Notes: a model not told the origin generated them from the letters alone. A DNA stretch of 5,693 nucleotides from an uncultured Pyrinomonas sp. (GCA_937135995.1 CAKZOF010000229.1:1-5693); one strand, 5' to 3'. Positions 1-5,693 are shown, counted from the stretch's first letter. Program-made: numbers and translations.

Positions 1-1142
1 AGCTTGAACGGATGAAACAGCTCGTCGCCGAAGCGATGCGCGACGGCGCGCTTGGACTTTCGACCTCGTTGCAGTACGTTCCGGCCCGCTTCGCCAAAAC
101 GGACGAGATCGTCGAACTGGCGAAGGTCGCGCGCTCTTACGGCGGCATCTACGCGACGCACCAGCGGAGCGAGGCCAACGCGATAGATTCTTCGCTCGAA
201 GAGGTCTTCGAGATCGCGCGCCGCGCCCAGATCCCAGTCGAAATCTGGCACCTCAAAACGGCCTACAAGAAGAATTGGGGTCGGATGCCGGAAATTTTGC
301 GGCGCATCGAGCAAGCGAGAAGAAACGGGCTGGACATCACGGCGGATGTCTATCCGTACACGGCGGCGAGCACTTCTCTGACAGCGTGTCTGCCGCCGTG
401 GGCGCTCGAAGGCGGCATCGAAAAGACGCTCGCGCGGCTCGCTGACGCGCCGACCCGTGAACGTTTGAAGCGCGAGATCATGACCGACTCCAACGACTGG
501 GAGAACATCTACCTGGGGAGCGGCGGCGCCAGCGGTGTGCTCATCGGATCGGTGGTCAATCCGGCGCTCGAGAAGTATCAAGGCAAACGCCTCGCGGAGA
601 TCGCCGCCGAGCAAGGGAAGGATCCGCTCGATGCCCTCTTTGACTTCATCATCGCCGACCGTGGGCAGACGGGCGCGATCTACTTCATGATGAGCGAAGA
701 GGATCTGCGTGCCGCTTTGCGCGCGCCGTTTGTCTCGATCTGCACCGATAGCGGCGCGCGCGCCACTGATGGGCCCCTTTCTGGCTCGAAATCACACCCG
801 CGCGGATGGGGCAGCTATCCGCGCATCCTCGCTCGTTATGTACGCGAAGAGAAGCTGCTTTCGCTCGAAGAGGCGATCCATAAGATGACGGGTCTTCCGG
901 CAGCGCGCGTAGGGTTGCGCGATCGCGGGCTGCTGCGCGAAGGCTACTTCGCTGACCTTGTCATCTTCGATCCTGAGCGCATACGTGATCGCGCGACTTT
1001 CGAAGATCCGAACCAGTATCCGGAAGGGATCAATTTCGTCATCGTCAACGGACAGGTCGCCGTTGACCAAGGCAAGCACACGGGCACGCTCGCCGGGCGC
1101 GTCATACGCGGCCCCGGCTACGCGAATCGTCAGCAGAGATAG
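1..1142 (+). CDS. N-acyl-D-amino-acid deacylase (D-aminoacylase-type amidohydrolase), 5'-truncated
   Basis: The reading frame is open from base 3 (first codons read L-E-R) and runs through the ATG at 12 to a TAG at 1140-1142. The ATG lies inside a conserved stretch (AEAMRDGALGLSTSLQYVPA) and is not the true start. About 380 residues are visible. The family usually has about 480-560, so the N-terminal part with the first metal-binding H-x-H and the bridging Cys is outside the window. Counting from the ATG at 12, visible active-site candidates are His50 (ATHQRSE), His80 (IWHLK), Asp246 (CTDSGA) and the conserved SHPRGWGSYPR at 261-271. The ADVYPYTAA segment (111-119) is typical. The C-terminal beta-sandwich part has GYFADLVIFDP and the closing VIVNGQVAVD and AGRVIRG motifs. 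The family hydrolyses N-acyl-D-amino acids to a carboxylate and a free D-amino acid; the exact side chain cannot be read here. No frameshift is seen. It converges with the minus-strand genes. Confidence 0.9.
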   Translation, partial: LERMKQLVAEAMRDGALGLSTSLQYVPARFAKTDEIVELAKVARSYGGIYATHQRSEANAIDSSLEEVFEIARRAQIPVEIWHLKTAYKKNWGRMPEILRRIEQARRNGLDITADVYPYTAASTSLTACLPPWALEGGIEKTLARLADAPTRERLKREIMTDSNDWENIYLGSGGASGVLIGSVVNPALEKYQGKRLAEIAAEQGKDPLDALFDFIIADRGQTGAIYFMMSEEDLRAALRAPFVSICTDSGARATDGPLSGSKSHPRGWGSYPRILARYVREEKLLSLEEAIHKMTGLPAARVGLRDRGLLREGYFADLVIFDPERIRDRATFEDPNQYPEGINFVIVNGQVAVDQGKHTGTLAGRVIRGPGYANRQQR

Positions 1143-1219
1143 AGCGTTTTGGATTCTGGAGTCAGCGTCGGATCGTTTATCCGAGGTTGGGACGCGAATT
1201 GCTGAGAGAGCATTTTGGA
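1141..1219. repeat. Pair of 13-base direct repeats flanking the deacylase 3' end
   Basis: AGAGCGTTTTGGA at 1141-1153 and AGAGCATTTTGGA at 1207-1219 match at 12 of 13 bases and are 66 bases apart. The first copy overlaps the last base pairs of the deacylase stop codon region and runs into a heptad pair (TTTTGGA TTCTGGA, 1147-1160). The function is unknown. It could be decayed repeat DNA or chance. Confidence 0.4.
1165..1195 (+). other. Stem-loop downstream of the deacylase gene
   Basis: TCGGAT (1168-1173) and ATCCGA (1179-1184) form a perfect 6-bp stem with the 5-base loop CGTTT. GCGTC (1165-1169) and GACGC (1191-1195) offer a competing or outer stem. It lies 25 bases after the deacylase stop, where a 3'-end structure is expected. 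No T-run follows, so I do not call it an intrinsic terminator. Confidence 0.3.
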
Positions 1220-1231
1220 CCCACCTCGACG

Positions 1232-1247
1232 CCGAAAAGATTTTCGG
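1232..1247. repeat. Perfect 16-base palindrome-like inverted repeat
   Basis: CCGAAAA (1232-1238) and TTTTCGG (1241-1247) are exact reverse complements separated by GA. A 2-base spacer suits a DNA-binding site better than an RNA hairpin, though a 6-bp stem with a 4-base loop is possible. It lies between two convergent genes, which is not where an operator is expected, so its role is open. Confidence 0.35.
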
Positions 1248-1289
1248 TCACCCGATTGGTTCAGCGGGCGGGGTCCGCACGAAGGAGTG

Positions 1290-1330
1290 AGGAAAAAGAG
1301 GCCGATGGTGGGAGGCTGTCACCATCGGCC
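1290..1330 (-). terminator. Rho-independent terminator for the small lysine-rich gene
   Basis: Bases 1300-1310 (GGCCGATGGTG) and 1320-1330 (CACCATCGGCC) form a perfect 11-bp GC-rich stem with a 9-base loop. On the minus strand the stem is followed directly by CTCTTTTTCC (bases 1300 down to 1291), a proper T-run. It begins 31 bases after the stop of the minus-strand gene at 1362. On the plus strand only TTA follows the stem, so it should act poorly, if at all, on the convergent deacylase transcript, although it could still shield each gene from the other. Confidence 0.85.
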
Positions 1331-1361
1331 TTACAAGTGCTTGCCCTCTCTGCCCAATTCA

Positions 1362-1628
1362 CTAGGCCGGAGCGTTAGCGATGCACTGTTTGCGTGCTTG
1401 TTTAGCGGCTTGAATGGCCTCTTTGCGTTCCTTGCCCTTTTTGCCCTTGGCCGCTTTCACGGCCGCGACGTAATCATCCTGACACTTCTTGACGGCGGCC
1501 TTGTGCTCCGGCGAAGGCTTCGACCTTTTGTTCTGGTTCGCTGTGGTCTGCGCCTGCGCGACGGAGAAGACCAATCCGATCGCGGCTACGGCCGACAAAG
1601 CGCTATGCAAGATGGCACGTTTCATCAT
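1362..1628 (-). CDS. Small exported lysine/alanine-rich protein with two cysteines, family not recognised
   Basis: This is an 88-residue protein. Residues 1-26 form a clear Sec signal peptide: MMKR start, hydrophobic core at about 9-23, and cleavage expected after AQA (residue 26). The mature part of about 62 residues is very basic and mostly helical in composition, with an Ala/Lys-rich middle (AAVKAAKGKKGKERKEAIQAAKQARK) and a cysteine near each end (Cys49 and Cys82). These could form a disulfide closing a helical hairpin in the periplasm. It faintly recalls PsiF-repeat proteins (K-x-x-C, then K-G-x-x-R-K, then C), but the 33-residue Cys spacing is longer, so I do not assign it. Two adjacent ATG codons (1628-1626 and 1625-1623) compete as start. 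It stands alone, 374 bases from the next gene, with its own terminator. The signal peptide, Shine-Dalgarno site and terminator together make it a convincing real gene. Confidence 0.8.
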   Translation of the reverse strand: MMKRAILHSALSAVAAIGLVFSVAQAQTTANQNKRSKPSPEHKAAVKKCQDDYVAAVKAAKGKKGKERKEAIQAAKQARKQCIANAPA

Positions 1629-1631
1629 TCG

Positions 1632-1637
1632 TCTCCT
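1632..1637 (-). promoter_or_regulatory. Ribosome binding site for the small lysine-rich gene
   Basis: AGGAGA on the minus strand lies 3 bases before the first ATG (1628) and 6 before the second (1625). The second spacing is nearer the optimum, so translation may start at 1625, giving MKRAILHS and an 87-residue product. The signal peptide is the same either way. Confidence 0.7.
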
Positions 1638-2002
1638 CTCACGCGAGATGGTTTCGGCTGAGTGCTAGCTCAGGAATCAGCGAAATCCTGCGTCCTCTTC
1701 TCATGCAAACGGCGCACCACATCATGCCCCACACAGCACTCGCCTGATGGCGGCGGAAAAACGCCACTTTCGTGCGAGCGACCGACGGGCAAGGTGTGGC
1801 GCTTTTGTCTCCGGTGACAACTTCGCCACGCTTGAAGTTCGGCGCGAGCTAGAACGTCGGCGAGCATTCAAGGCAAGAGCCGAACAAAGTCGACTGCGCC
1901 TCACCGAGGAGGCGGGCGCAGCTCCAGCGGAAAAGGTGTCGGCTCGATGCAGGACCTATGGTGACGGCTGCTTCCGCTGAGAGTGGATTTCGGCCTACGG
2001 GT
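1638..2002. other. Intergenic stretch without a convincing gene
   Basis: This region separates two minus-strand genes. Short open frames exist on both strands (for example 1670-1867 minus and 1747-1980 plus), but none has a Shine-Dalgarno site, signal peptide or recognisable motif. Inverted repeats seen are CTGAG/CTCAG at 1668-1672/1679-1683, CTGCGCC/GGCGCAG at 1894-1900/1915-1921, and a perfect 8-bp pair CAGCGGAA/TTCCGCTG at 1925-1932/1972-1979. The last two lie downstream of the phosphoesterase stop and may help end that transcript, but no good T-run follows. The promoter of the small gene must lie here. I could not pick a convincing -35/-10 pair. Confidence 0.5.
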
Positions 2003-2863
2003 TTAATGAAGCTCGAATTCGACGACGACCGGGCGGTGGTCCGAAGCCAGCGTTTCGACGACCCACGCGCGTCCGATGCGCAGTCGATCCGAACCGCGAT
2101 AAAAGATGTAATCGATCCTCTTGACCGGCTCATCAGCCGGAAAGGTAAAACCGTTGACCGACGCGTTGCGGCCAGCGACCCACGCATCGGCCAGAGCGGC
2201 GCGCATGATCGCGTAAGTCTGTCCGGTTGGCTCATCGTTGAAATCACCCGCGACGATGAGCGGATCGCGGATGGGGTCGAGCGCACGCAACAGTTGTTCG
2301 GCCTCGAAAAGCCTGCCGTCGGCAAACTGGTAGTCGAGATGCGTCGTGACGAACTGAAGTCGAAGGTCGTCGATGGGAATTTCGGCGCGGATGAAGCCCC
2401 GGCGCTCGGCTTCGCGCCGGTTGCGATAGCGCCGGTGCTCGAAATTCGTGATTGGAAAGCGCGAAAGGATCGCGACGCCGTACCAGCCGCCTTGATAACG
2501 CAAGTTCGGCGCGAAAGCGTAATCCATCCCGGTCAAGCGCGCCAACTCCGCGATCTGGTCCACACGCCCGGTCCGTTCGACGCCGCGATCGACCTCCTGC
2601 AACCCGACGATGTCGGCTCGTTCGCGTTTGATCACCGCGGCGATGCGTGCAAGGTCGAGCTTTTTGTCCATCCCGAAGCCGACGTGGATGTTGTAGCTCA
2701 TGACGCGAATGGTGCGCGCTTCGGCGCAACAAATGCCCGTCAGAGCGAGGACGAGAACAAACGCGCTCCGCTTTGCGCTTTCAAAGAACGCGCCCGACGC
2801 GCAGCGGATGAACCAGAGACCGAAATTCGACGCGCGGGAGATGGTCGACTTCCGGAATCTCAT
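2003..2863 (-). CDS. Exported endonuclease/exonuclease/phosphatase (EEP) family protein
   Basis: This is a 286-residue protein from the ATG at 2863. The full set of EEP active-site motifs is present: Asn58 (MSYNIHVG), Glu90 (GLQEVDRG), His175 (TTHLDY), Asp207 and Asn209 (AGDFNDEP), Asp251 (RIDYIF), and the Asp275-His276 pair (ASDHRP). The enzyme should therefore be an active Mg2+-dependent phosphoesterase of the DNase I / sphingomyelinase fold. The substrate (nucleic acid, phospholipid headgroup, inositol phosphate) cannot be told from sequence. Residues about 32-47 (SAFVLVLALTGICCAEA) are a hydrophobic segment followed by a likely signal-peptidase site, so it probably works outside the cytoplasm. 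The N-terminal region before it is unusually long (about 30 residues, many Arg). The start at 2863 is preferred because GAGAGGG precedes it. An ATG at 2881 adds six residues, has no such site, and would overlap the symporter gene by 8 bases. It is co-transcribed with that symporter. Confidence 0.9.
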   Translation of the reverse strand: MRFRKSTISRASNFGLWFIRCASGAFFESAKRSAFVLVLALTGICCAEARTIRVMSYNIHVGFGMDKKLDLARIAAVIKRERADIVGLQEVDRGVERTGRVDQIAELARLTGMDYAFAPNLRYQGGWYGVAILSRFPITNFEHRRYRNRREAERRGFIRAEIPIDDLRLQFVTTHLDYQFADGRLFEAEQLLRALDPIRDPLIVAGDFNDEPTGQTYAIMRAALADAWVAGRNASVNGFTFPADEPVKRIDYIFYRGSDRLRIGRAWVVETLASDHRPVVVEFELH

Positions 2864-2868
2864 GGATG

Positions 2869-2875
2869 CCCTCTC
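2869..2875 (-). promoter_or_regulatory. Ribosome binding site deciding the EEP start
   Basis: GAGAGGG on the minus strand lies 5 bases before the ATG at 2863 and overlaps the symporter stop codon (2876-2874). The alternative ATG at 2881 has only GC-rich sequence without purine-rich complementarity upstream. The position suggests translational coupling: ribosomes ending on the symporter uncover or reuse this site. Confidence 0.6.
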
Positions 2876-4706
2876 AATCATGCGCCGCGTATTCGGCGCG
2901 CGCCCGTTCGGTTTCCGCCAAACCGGCCCATCCAGTGCGATTCAAGTTCCAGAACATCACTGCGCCGCACGCGGCAGCCAACAGGAAGAGCAACGTCGCT
3001 GTGCCGAACGCGCCGAAGACGAGTTCGCCGATGCCGAAGAGCGTCGCGTAGACGAGCGCGATCCCGAGCGCCCAATTCGCGAGATTGGCGATGATCTCAT
3101 CATTGCGCTCCGGCATGCCTTCGAGCCGCGCGATCCGCCTCCAGCCCGGACCAGCCGGACGCACGCGCCGGTAGAACTCCCGCAGCTTCTCTTCCGGCTC
3201 CGGCGCGGTCAACAGCGTCGCCGCCAGCCAAACCAAGGTCGTAACTCCAACCGTAGTCAGAATCGACTGCGCAAAGCCGAGCGGCGTCGAGCTGTCGAAA
3301 ATCACGAAATAACGGAGCGCGAGCGAGACGACGAGTGCCGCGGCCATCGCCGCCACTTCCGACCAAGCGTTGATCCGCCACCAATACCAGCGCAAGATGT
3401 AAACCAATCCCGTGCCTGCGCCGAGCGCAAGCACCAACTCCCAACCGCCTGTAATACGATTCATGTAGTAGGTGACGACGATCGAAAGGAGAACGATGAT
3501 GAGCGTCGCGACGCGCGAGGCGAAGACGTAATGGCGCTCGGTTCCATCCTTCTTCACGAAGCGACGGTAGAAATCGTTGATGATGTAGCTCGCCCCCCAG
3601 TTCATCTGCGTCGAGATCGTGCTCATGTAGGCGGCGGCGAACGAAGCGAGCAACAGTCCGCGAAAGCCTACGGGCAGCAAGTCGTTCATCGCCTGTACGT
3701 AACCGAAAGCCGCGTCGGGTTGGCCCGTTTCAGGATTCAGGGTCGCGCCGCGATAGAGCACAAGCGACGAAAGCGCGACCAGAATCCACGGCCACGGACG
3801 CAGGGCGTAGTGCGCGATGTTGAACCAGAGCGTCGCGAGCAGGCCATGCTTTTCGTTCTTCGCCGAAAAGATCCGCTGCGCGATGTAACCGCCGCCGCCC
3901 GGCTCCGCCCCAGGATACCAAGAGGCCCACCAGTTGACCGCCAGATAGACCGCGAGCGTCAACGGCGGCAACATCCACGCCATGGAACCATCGCTCCAGA
4001 GGCTGATCGCTTTTGGCCCGAAAGGCTCCGCGCTCCCGACCGGCGTAACCGTCGCGATCTTCGCCTTCAACCCTTCGATGCCGCCGACCGCTTCGACGGC
4101 GAAGACGGCGAGCGCGATCGAACCGACCATGGCGATGACGAACTGCACGGCATCGGTGACGACGACGCCCCAAAATCCCGACAAGATCGAATAGAGGAAC
4201 GTGATGCCGAGACATAATCCGAGCGCTTGCCATTTGGCCAGCCCGAGCGTGCCGCTCAAGACCTTGGCCATGCCGAGATTGACCCAGCCCATGATGATCA
4301 AGTTGATCGGGAGGCCTAAGTAAAGCGCGCGGAAGCCGCGCAAGAAAGCGGCAGGCCGGCCCGAATAGCGAAGCTCGACGAATTCGACATCGGTCATCAC
4401 TTCGGCGCGCCGCCACAGTCGCGCGAAGAAGAAGACCGTCAACATACCGCTCGCCAACATGGACCACCAGAGCCAGTTGCCCGCTACGCCATTGCGCGCG
4501 ACCATCTCGGTGACGGCAAGCGGCGTATCGGCGGCAAAGGTCGTCGCGACCATCGATGTTCCCGCCAGCCACCATGGCATCGAACGATCCGAAAGGAAAT
4601 ACTCTTCAGTGGAACGTCCAGCGCGCCGGGCGTAGTAGAGCCCGATGGCGAGCGAGAGCGCGAAATAAGCGGCGATGATCAACCAATCAATGGTAACAAG
4701 TCTCAT
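2874..4706 (-). CDS. Sodium:solute symporter family (SSS/SLC5, PutP-like) transporter
   Basis: This is a 610-residue integral membrane protein with the APC/LeuT-type fold expected of the SSS family. The first transmembrane segment is at about 6-25. It is followed by the family landmark EEYFLSDRSMPWW (34-46), and the next helix is SMVATTFAADTPLAV (51-65). Other landmarks are the SGFWGVVVTDAVQFV segment (176-190) and the unwound-helix sodium-site region ASFAAAYMSTIST (354-366). There, Ser362/Thr363 sit where the Na2-binding Ser pair lies in characterised members. About 13-15 membrane segments can be read. After the 500s there is a charged linker (EPEEKLREFYRRVRPAGPGWRR, about 503-524 with its flanks) and two more helices at about 541-560 and 566-586, an extension common in one SSS subgroup. 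It should import a solute with Na+. The substrate is not readable: sugar, amino sugar, amino or organic acid are all possible. It lies downstream of a NagX-like gene and directly upstream of an exported phosphoesterase. Confidence 0.93.
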   Translation of the reverse strand: MRLVTIDWLIIAAYFALSLAIGLYYARRAGRSTEEYFLSDRSMPWWLAGTSMVATTFAADTPLAVTEMVARNGVAGNWLWWSMLASGMLTVFFFARLWRRAEVMTDVEFVELRYSGRPAAFLRGFRALYLGLPINLIIMGWVNLGMAKVLSGTLGLAKWQALGLCLGITFLYSILSGFWGVVVTDAVQFVIAMVGSIALAVFAVEAVGGIEGLKAKIATVTPVGSAEPFGPKAISLWSDGSMAWMLPPLTLAVYLAVNWWASWYPGAEPGGGGYIAQRIFSAKNEKHGLLATLWFNIAHYALRPWPWILVALSSLVLYRGATLNPETGQPDAAFGYVQAMNDLLPVGFRGLLLASFAAAYMSTISTQMNWGASYIINDFYRRFVKKDGTERHYVFASRVATLIIVLLSIVVTYYMNRITGGWELVLALGAGTGLVYILRWYWWRINAWSEVAAMAAALVVSLALRYFVIFDSSTPLGFAQSILTTVGVTTLVWLAATLLTAPEPEEKLREFYRRVRPAGPGWRRIARLEGMPERNDEIIANLANWALGIALVYATLFGIGELVFGAFGTATLLFLLAAACGAVMFWNLNRTGWAGLAETERARAEYAAHD

Positions 4707-4713
4707 GCGATGT

Positions 4714-4718
4714 CTCCC
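4714..4718 (-). promoter_or_regulatory. Ribosome binding site of the symporter gene
   Basis: GGGAG on the minus strand lies 7 bases before the ATG at 4706, which fits the start giving MRLVTIDWLI and places the first membrane segment right at the N-terminus. Confidence 0.75.
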
Positions 4719-4737
4719 GTTCAGGGTTCGGAACTTC

Positions 4738-4760
4738 GCCTCGGAACGCAGAACCGAGGC
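4738..4760 (-). other. Hairpin in the symporter leader
   Basis: GCCTCGG (4760-4754 on the minus strand) and CCGAGGC (4744-4738) form a perfect 7-bp stem with a 9-base loop, ending 31 bases before the symporter ATG. A competing pairing exists: GGTTC (4755-4751) with GAACC (4729-4725), next to the Shine-Dalgarno site. The two stems share bases and exclude each other. No T-run follows, so it is not a terminator. A regulatory role is only possible. Confidence 0.4.
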
Positions 4761-4798
4761 AAACTGGCATTTTCTAAACGCTCGGCGTCAACAGCGCT

Positions 4799-4847
4799 GA
4801 TCCTTGGCACAAACGCTTTTCCGTTTCGCCATCGTGACTCAAGGATC
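4799..4847. repeat. Nested inverted repeat in the gap upstream of the symporter
   Basis: GATCCTTG (4799-4806) and CAAGGATC (4840-4847) are perfect 8-base inverted repeats. Inside them, TGGC (4805-4808) pairs with GCCA (4828-4831), and AAACG (4811-4815) pairs with CGTTT (4822-4826) around a 6-base loop, leaving small internal loops. The outer and inner stems compete only for two or so bases (4805-4806), so a single folded element of about 49 bases is possible. No T-run follows on either strand. It could be a structured mRNA leader or a protein-binding site. Confidence 0.4.
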
Positions 4848-4882
4848 GCTCCGTGTATTCCACGCCGGCCCATTGCCCTGAA

Positions 4883-4906
4883 CATTCATCTTTGAAATGG
4901 TGAATG
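4883..4906. repeat. Inverted repeat CATTCA-TGAATG, possible operator
   Basis: CATTCATC (4883-4890) and GGTGAATG (4899-4906) pair over 8 positions with one G-T wobble, around an 8-base AT-rich centre. Size and AT-rich spacing resemble a dimeric repressor site. It lies between the NagX-like stop and the symporter, where a promoter for the symporter could sit. No recognised regulator consensus was matched. Confidence 0.35.
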
Positions 4907-4924
4907 AAATTCTACCCATCTCTT

Positions 4925-4959
4925 CCGCATCCTGTATGCTGAGTTCTAAGTCCTGATCT
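4925..4959. repeat. Run of degenerate heptad repeats
   Basis: Read on the plus strand, bases 4932-4959 divide into four 7-base units: CTGTATG, CTGAGTT, CTAAGTC, CTGATCT. A weaker unit, CCGCATC, precedes them at 4925-4931. Each of the four begins CT, and three share CTRAGTY-like sequence. The run ends 2 bases from the stop of the NagX-like gene. Short tandem heptads of this kind are known from intergenic DNA of several bacterial groups; here the copies are few and diverged. Confidence 0.45.
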
Positions 4960-4961
4960 TT

Positions 4962-5693
4962 TCACACTTTGATGATGATCCGCTTGCGATAAAGAATCGC
5001 CATCACACCGAGCCAAAAGAGCACGTAAAAGATCGCGAACATGAGCGAAGCGTTGATGGGTTGCGCCCATGAAGCGAACAGGCGCTCGTAGATGAACGTC
5101 TTCAAGTTCCCCATTGAACCATCGGCGCGCTGGATCTTCCACAAAGTCATCAACCGCCCCAAGATGGCCGAGAAGACGAAGACCGCAAGCGCGTTGACGC
5201 CGAAGATGACGAACGGTTTGCTCCACTTACGATAACCTTTGATGTCGATCAACCAGTAGCAGAAAGCGAGGAACTGAAGCGCCAACCCGCCCGTAAAGAG
5301 CACGTACGAACTGGTCCAGAGCGGTTTGTTGATCGGAAACCACCAGTTCCAGACCCAGCCCAAAACGACGCCGATCATGCCAAAAGCGAACAGCCCAACC
5401 GCTTTTTCAAACGGCGAGCGATCGGCGCGCAACCAGTGGCCCGCAAGCACGCCGAAGAGCGTCGTCGCGATCGCCGGAAGCGTGCTTAGGATGCCTTCTG
5501 GATCGTAAACGGGCGTGTAGGTGTGCCCGGCGAGAAGCGCGCGATCGATGTATGCCGCCAGATTGCCTTGCTGGCTGAGATCGCCCGCGCCGTATCCGGG
5601 GACGGGCACGAGCGTCATCAGCGCCCAGTAGATGACGAGCAGAGCGGTGGCTGTGAGCGCTTGCCCGCGCCAACCGGTCCACAAAAAGACGAG
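4962..5693 (-). CDS. NagX/HGSNAT-like (DUF5009-type) multi-pass membrane protein, 5'-truncated
   Basis: The frame is open from the right edge (first codons at 5693 read L-V-F-L-W) to a TGA at 4964-4962. About 243 of the usual 370-400 residues are visible, so the N-terminus is outside. A TTG at 5684 is internal, not a start. Counting from that TTG, six membrane segments are seen at about 8-27, 65-85, 94-115, 123-147, 157-179 and 211-232. Family landmarks are the GWRGQAL opening, [16 protein letters not shown] (41-56), [22 protein letters not shown] (61-82) and [21 protein letters not shown] (116-136). These match the bacterial relatives of lysosomal heparan-alpha-glucosaminide N-acetyltransferase. 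One of them, NagX, is found in N-acetylglucosamine utilisation loci. The luminal catalytic His region of HGSNAT would lie in the missing part, so activity cannot be judged. A transacetylase or amino-sugar transport role is inferred. A 255-base gap separates it from the symporter on the same strand. Confidence 0.85.
   Translation of the reverse strand, partial: LVFLWTGWRGQALTATALLVIYWALMTLVPVPGYGAGDLSQQGNLAAYIDRALLAGHTYTPVYDPEGILSTLPAIATTLFGVLAGHWLRADRSPFEKAVGLFAFGMIGVVLGWVWNWWFPINKPLWTSSYVLFTGGLALQFLAFCYWLIDIKGYRKWSKPFVIFGVNALAVFVFSAILGRLMTLWKIQRADGSMGNLKTFIYERLFASWAQPINASLMFAIFYVLFWLGVMAILYRKRIIIKV

Noticed and set aside
1894..1921. A 7-bp GC-rich stem-loop as terminator of the phosphoesterase gene
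   Set aside because: The loop is 14 bases and only TCGACTTTG follows on the minus strand, which is not a proper T-run. It also lies more than 80 bases after the stop.
1747..1980. A 77-codon plus-strand frame in the 374-base gap
   Set aside because: There is no Shine-Dalgarno site before its ATG, no motif, and an Arg/Ala/Glu-rich composition typical of chance frames in this DNA.
1958..3094. A 378-codon open frame on the plus strand
   Set aside because: It is antisense to the EEP gene, whose active-site motifs are all intact. Its own sequence has no recognisable domain.
2700..4217. A 505-codon open frame on the plus strand
   Set aside because: It lies antisense to the symporter and the start of the phosphoesterase, is extremely rich in Arg, Asp, Glu and Gln, and shows no motif. 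Such frames are common opposite GC-rich genes.
3730..4575. A 281-codon minus-strand frame inside the symporter gene
   Set aside because: It is a shifted frame of the symporter, Arg-rich and low in hydrophobic order, with no ribosome site. The symporter frame itself is unbroken.
4799..4847. A known riboswitch or tRNA-like element
   Set aside because: The nested inverted repeat is real, but no conserved core of any riboswitch class was recognised, and the element is too short for a tRNA.
4710..4895. A 61-codon plus-strand frame in the gap upstream of the symporter
   Set aside because: There is no ribosome site or motif, and it runs against the direction of both flanking genes across the inverted repeats.
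4883..4906. Intrinsic terminator after the NagX-like gene
   Set aside because: The stem is AT-rich with a wobble pair and is followed by TTCAGGGC on the minus strand, so it lacks both a strong stem and a T-run.

Overview
The window looks like a piece of a GC-rich bacterial chromosome carrying ordinary metabolic and transport genes. The proteins resemble those I associate with Acidobacteriota (Blastocatellia, Pyrinomonas-like). That placement rests on remembered family resemblance, not on a marker gene, and is only moderately certain. There is no RNA gene, CRISPR array, transposase, integrase or phage gene.

Layout. Bases 1-1142 (+) hold the C-terminal two thirds of an N-acyl-D-amino-acid deacylase (D-aminoacylase-type metal amidohydrolase), cut by the left edge. 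Bases 1143-1361 are a convergent intergenic region. It has a near-perfect direct repeat, small palindromes and a strong intrinsic terminator at 1290-1330 serving the minus strand. Everything to the right is on the minus strand. In order of transcription these genes are: a 5'-truncated NagX/HGSNAT-like multi-pass membrane protein (5693-4962), a 255-base gap rich in inverted repeats, a 610-residue sodium:solute symporter (4706-2874), an exported endonuclease/exonuclease/phosphatase-family enzyme (about 2863-2003, nearly or actually overlapping the symporter), a 374-base gap with no convincing gene, and a small lysine-rich exported protein with two cysteines (1628-1362).

How the genes may work together. 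The symporter and the exported phosphoesterase/nuclease are almost certainly one transcription unit. The NagX-like gene may read through into them, or the gap may carry a promoter with a structured leader. A NagX-like protein, a Na+-driven solute carrier and a D-amino-acid deacylase close together fit salvage of amino sugars or cell-wall fragments. This is inference: the deacylase is on the opposite strand and no canonical nag enzyme is in the window.

I see no clearly new system. The least explained parts are the 4707-4961 gap, with three inverted repeats and a run of degenerate 7-base repeats, and the small lysine-rich secreted protein.
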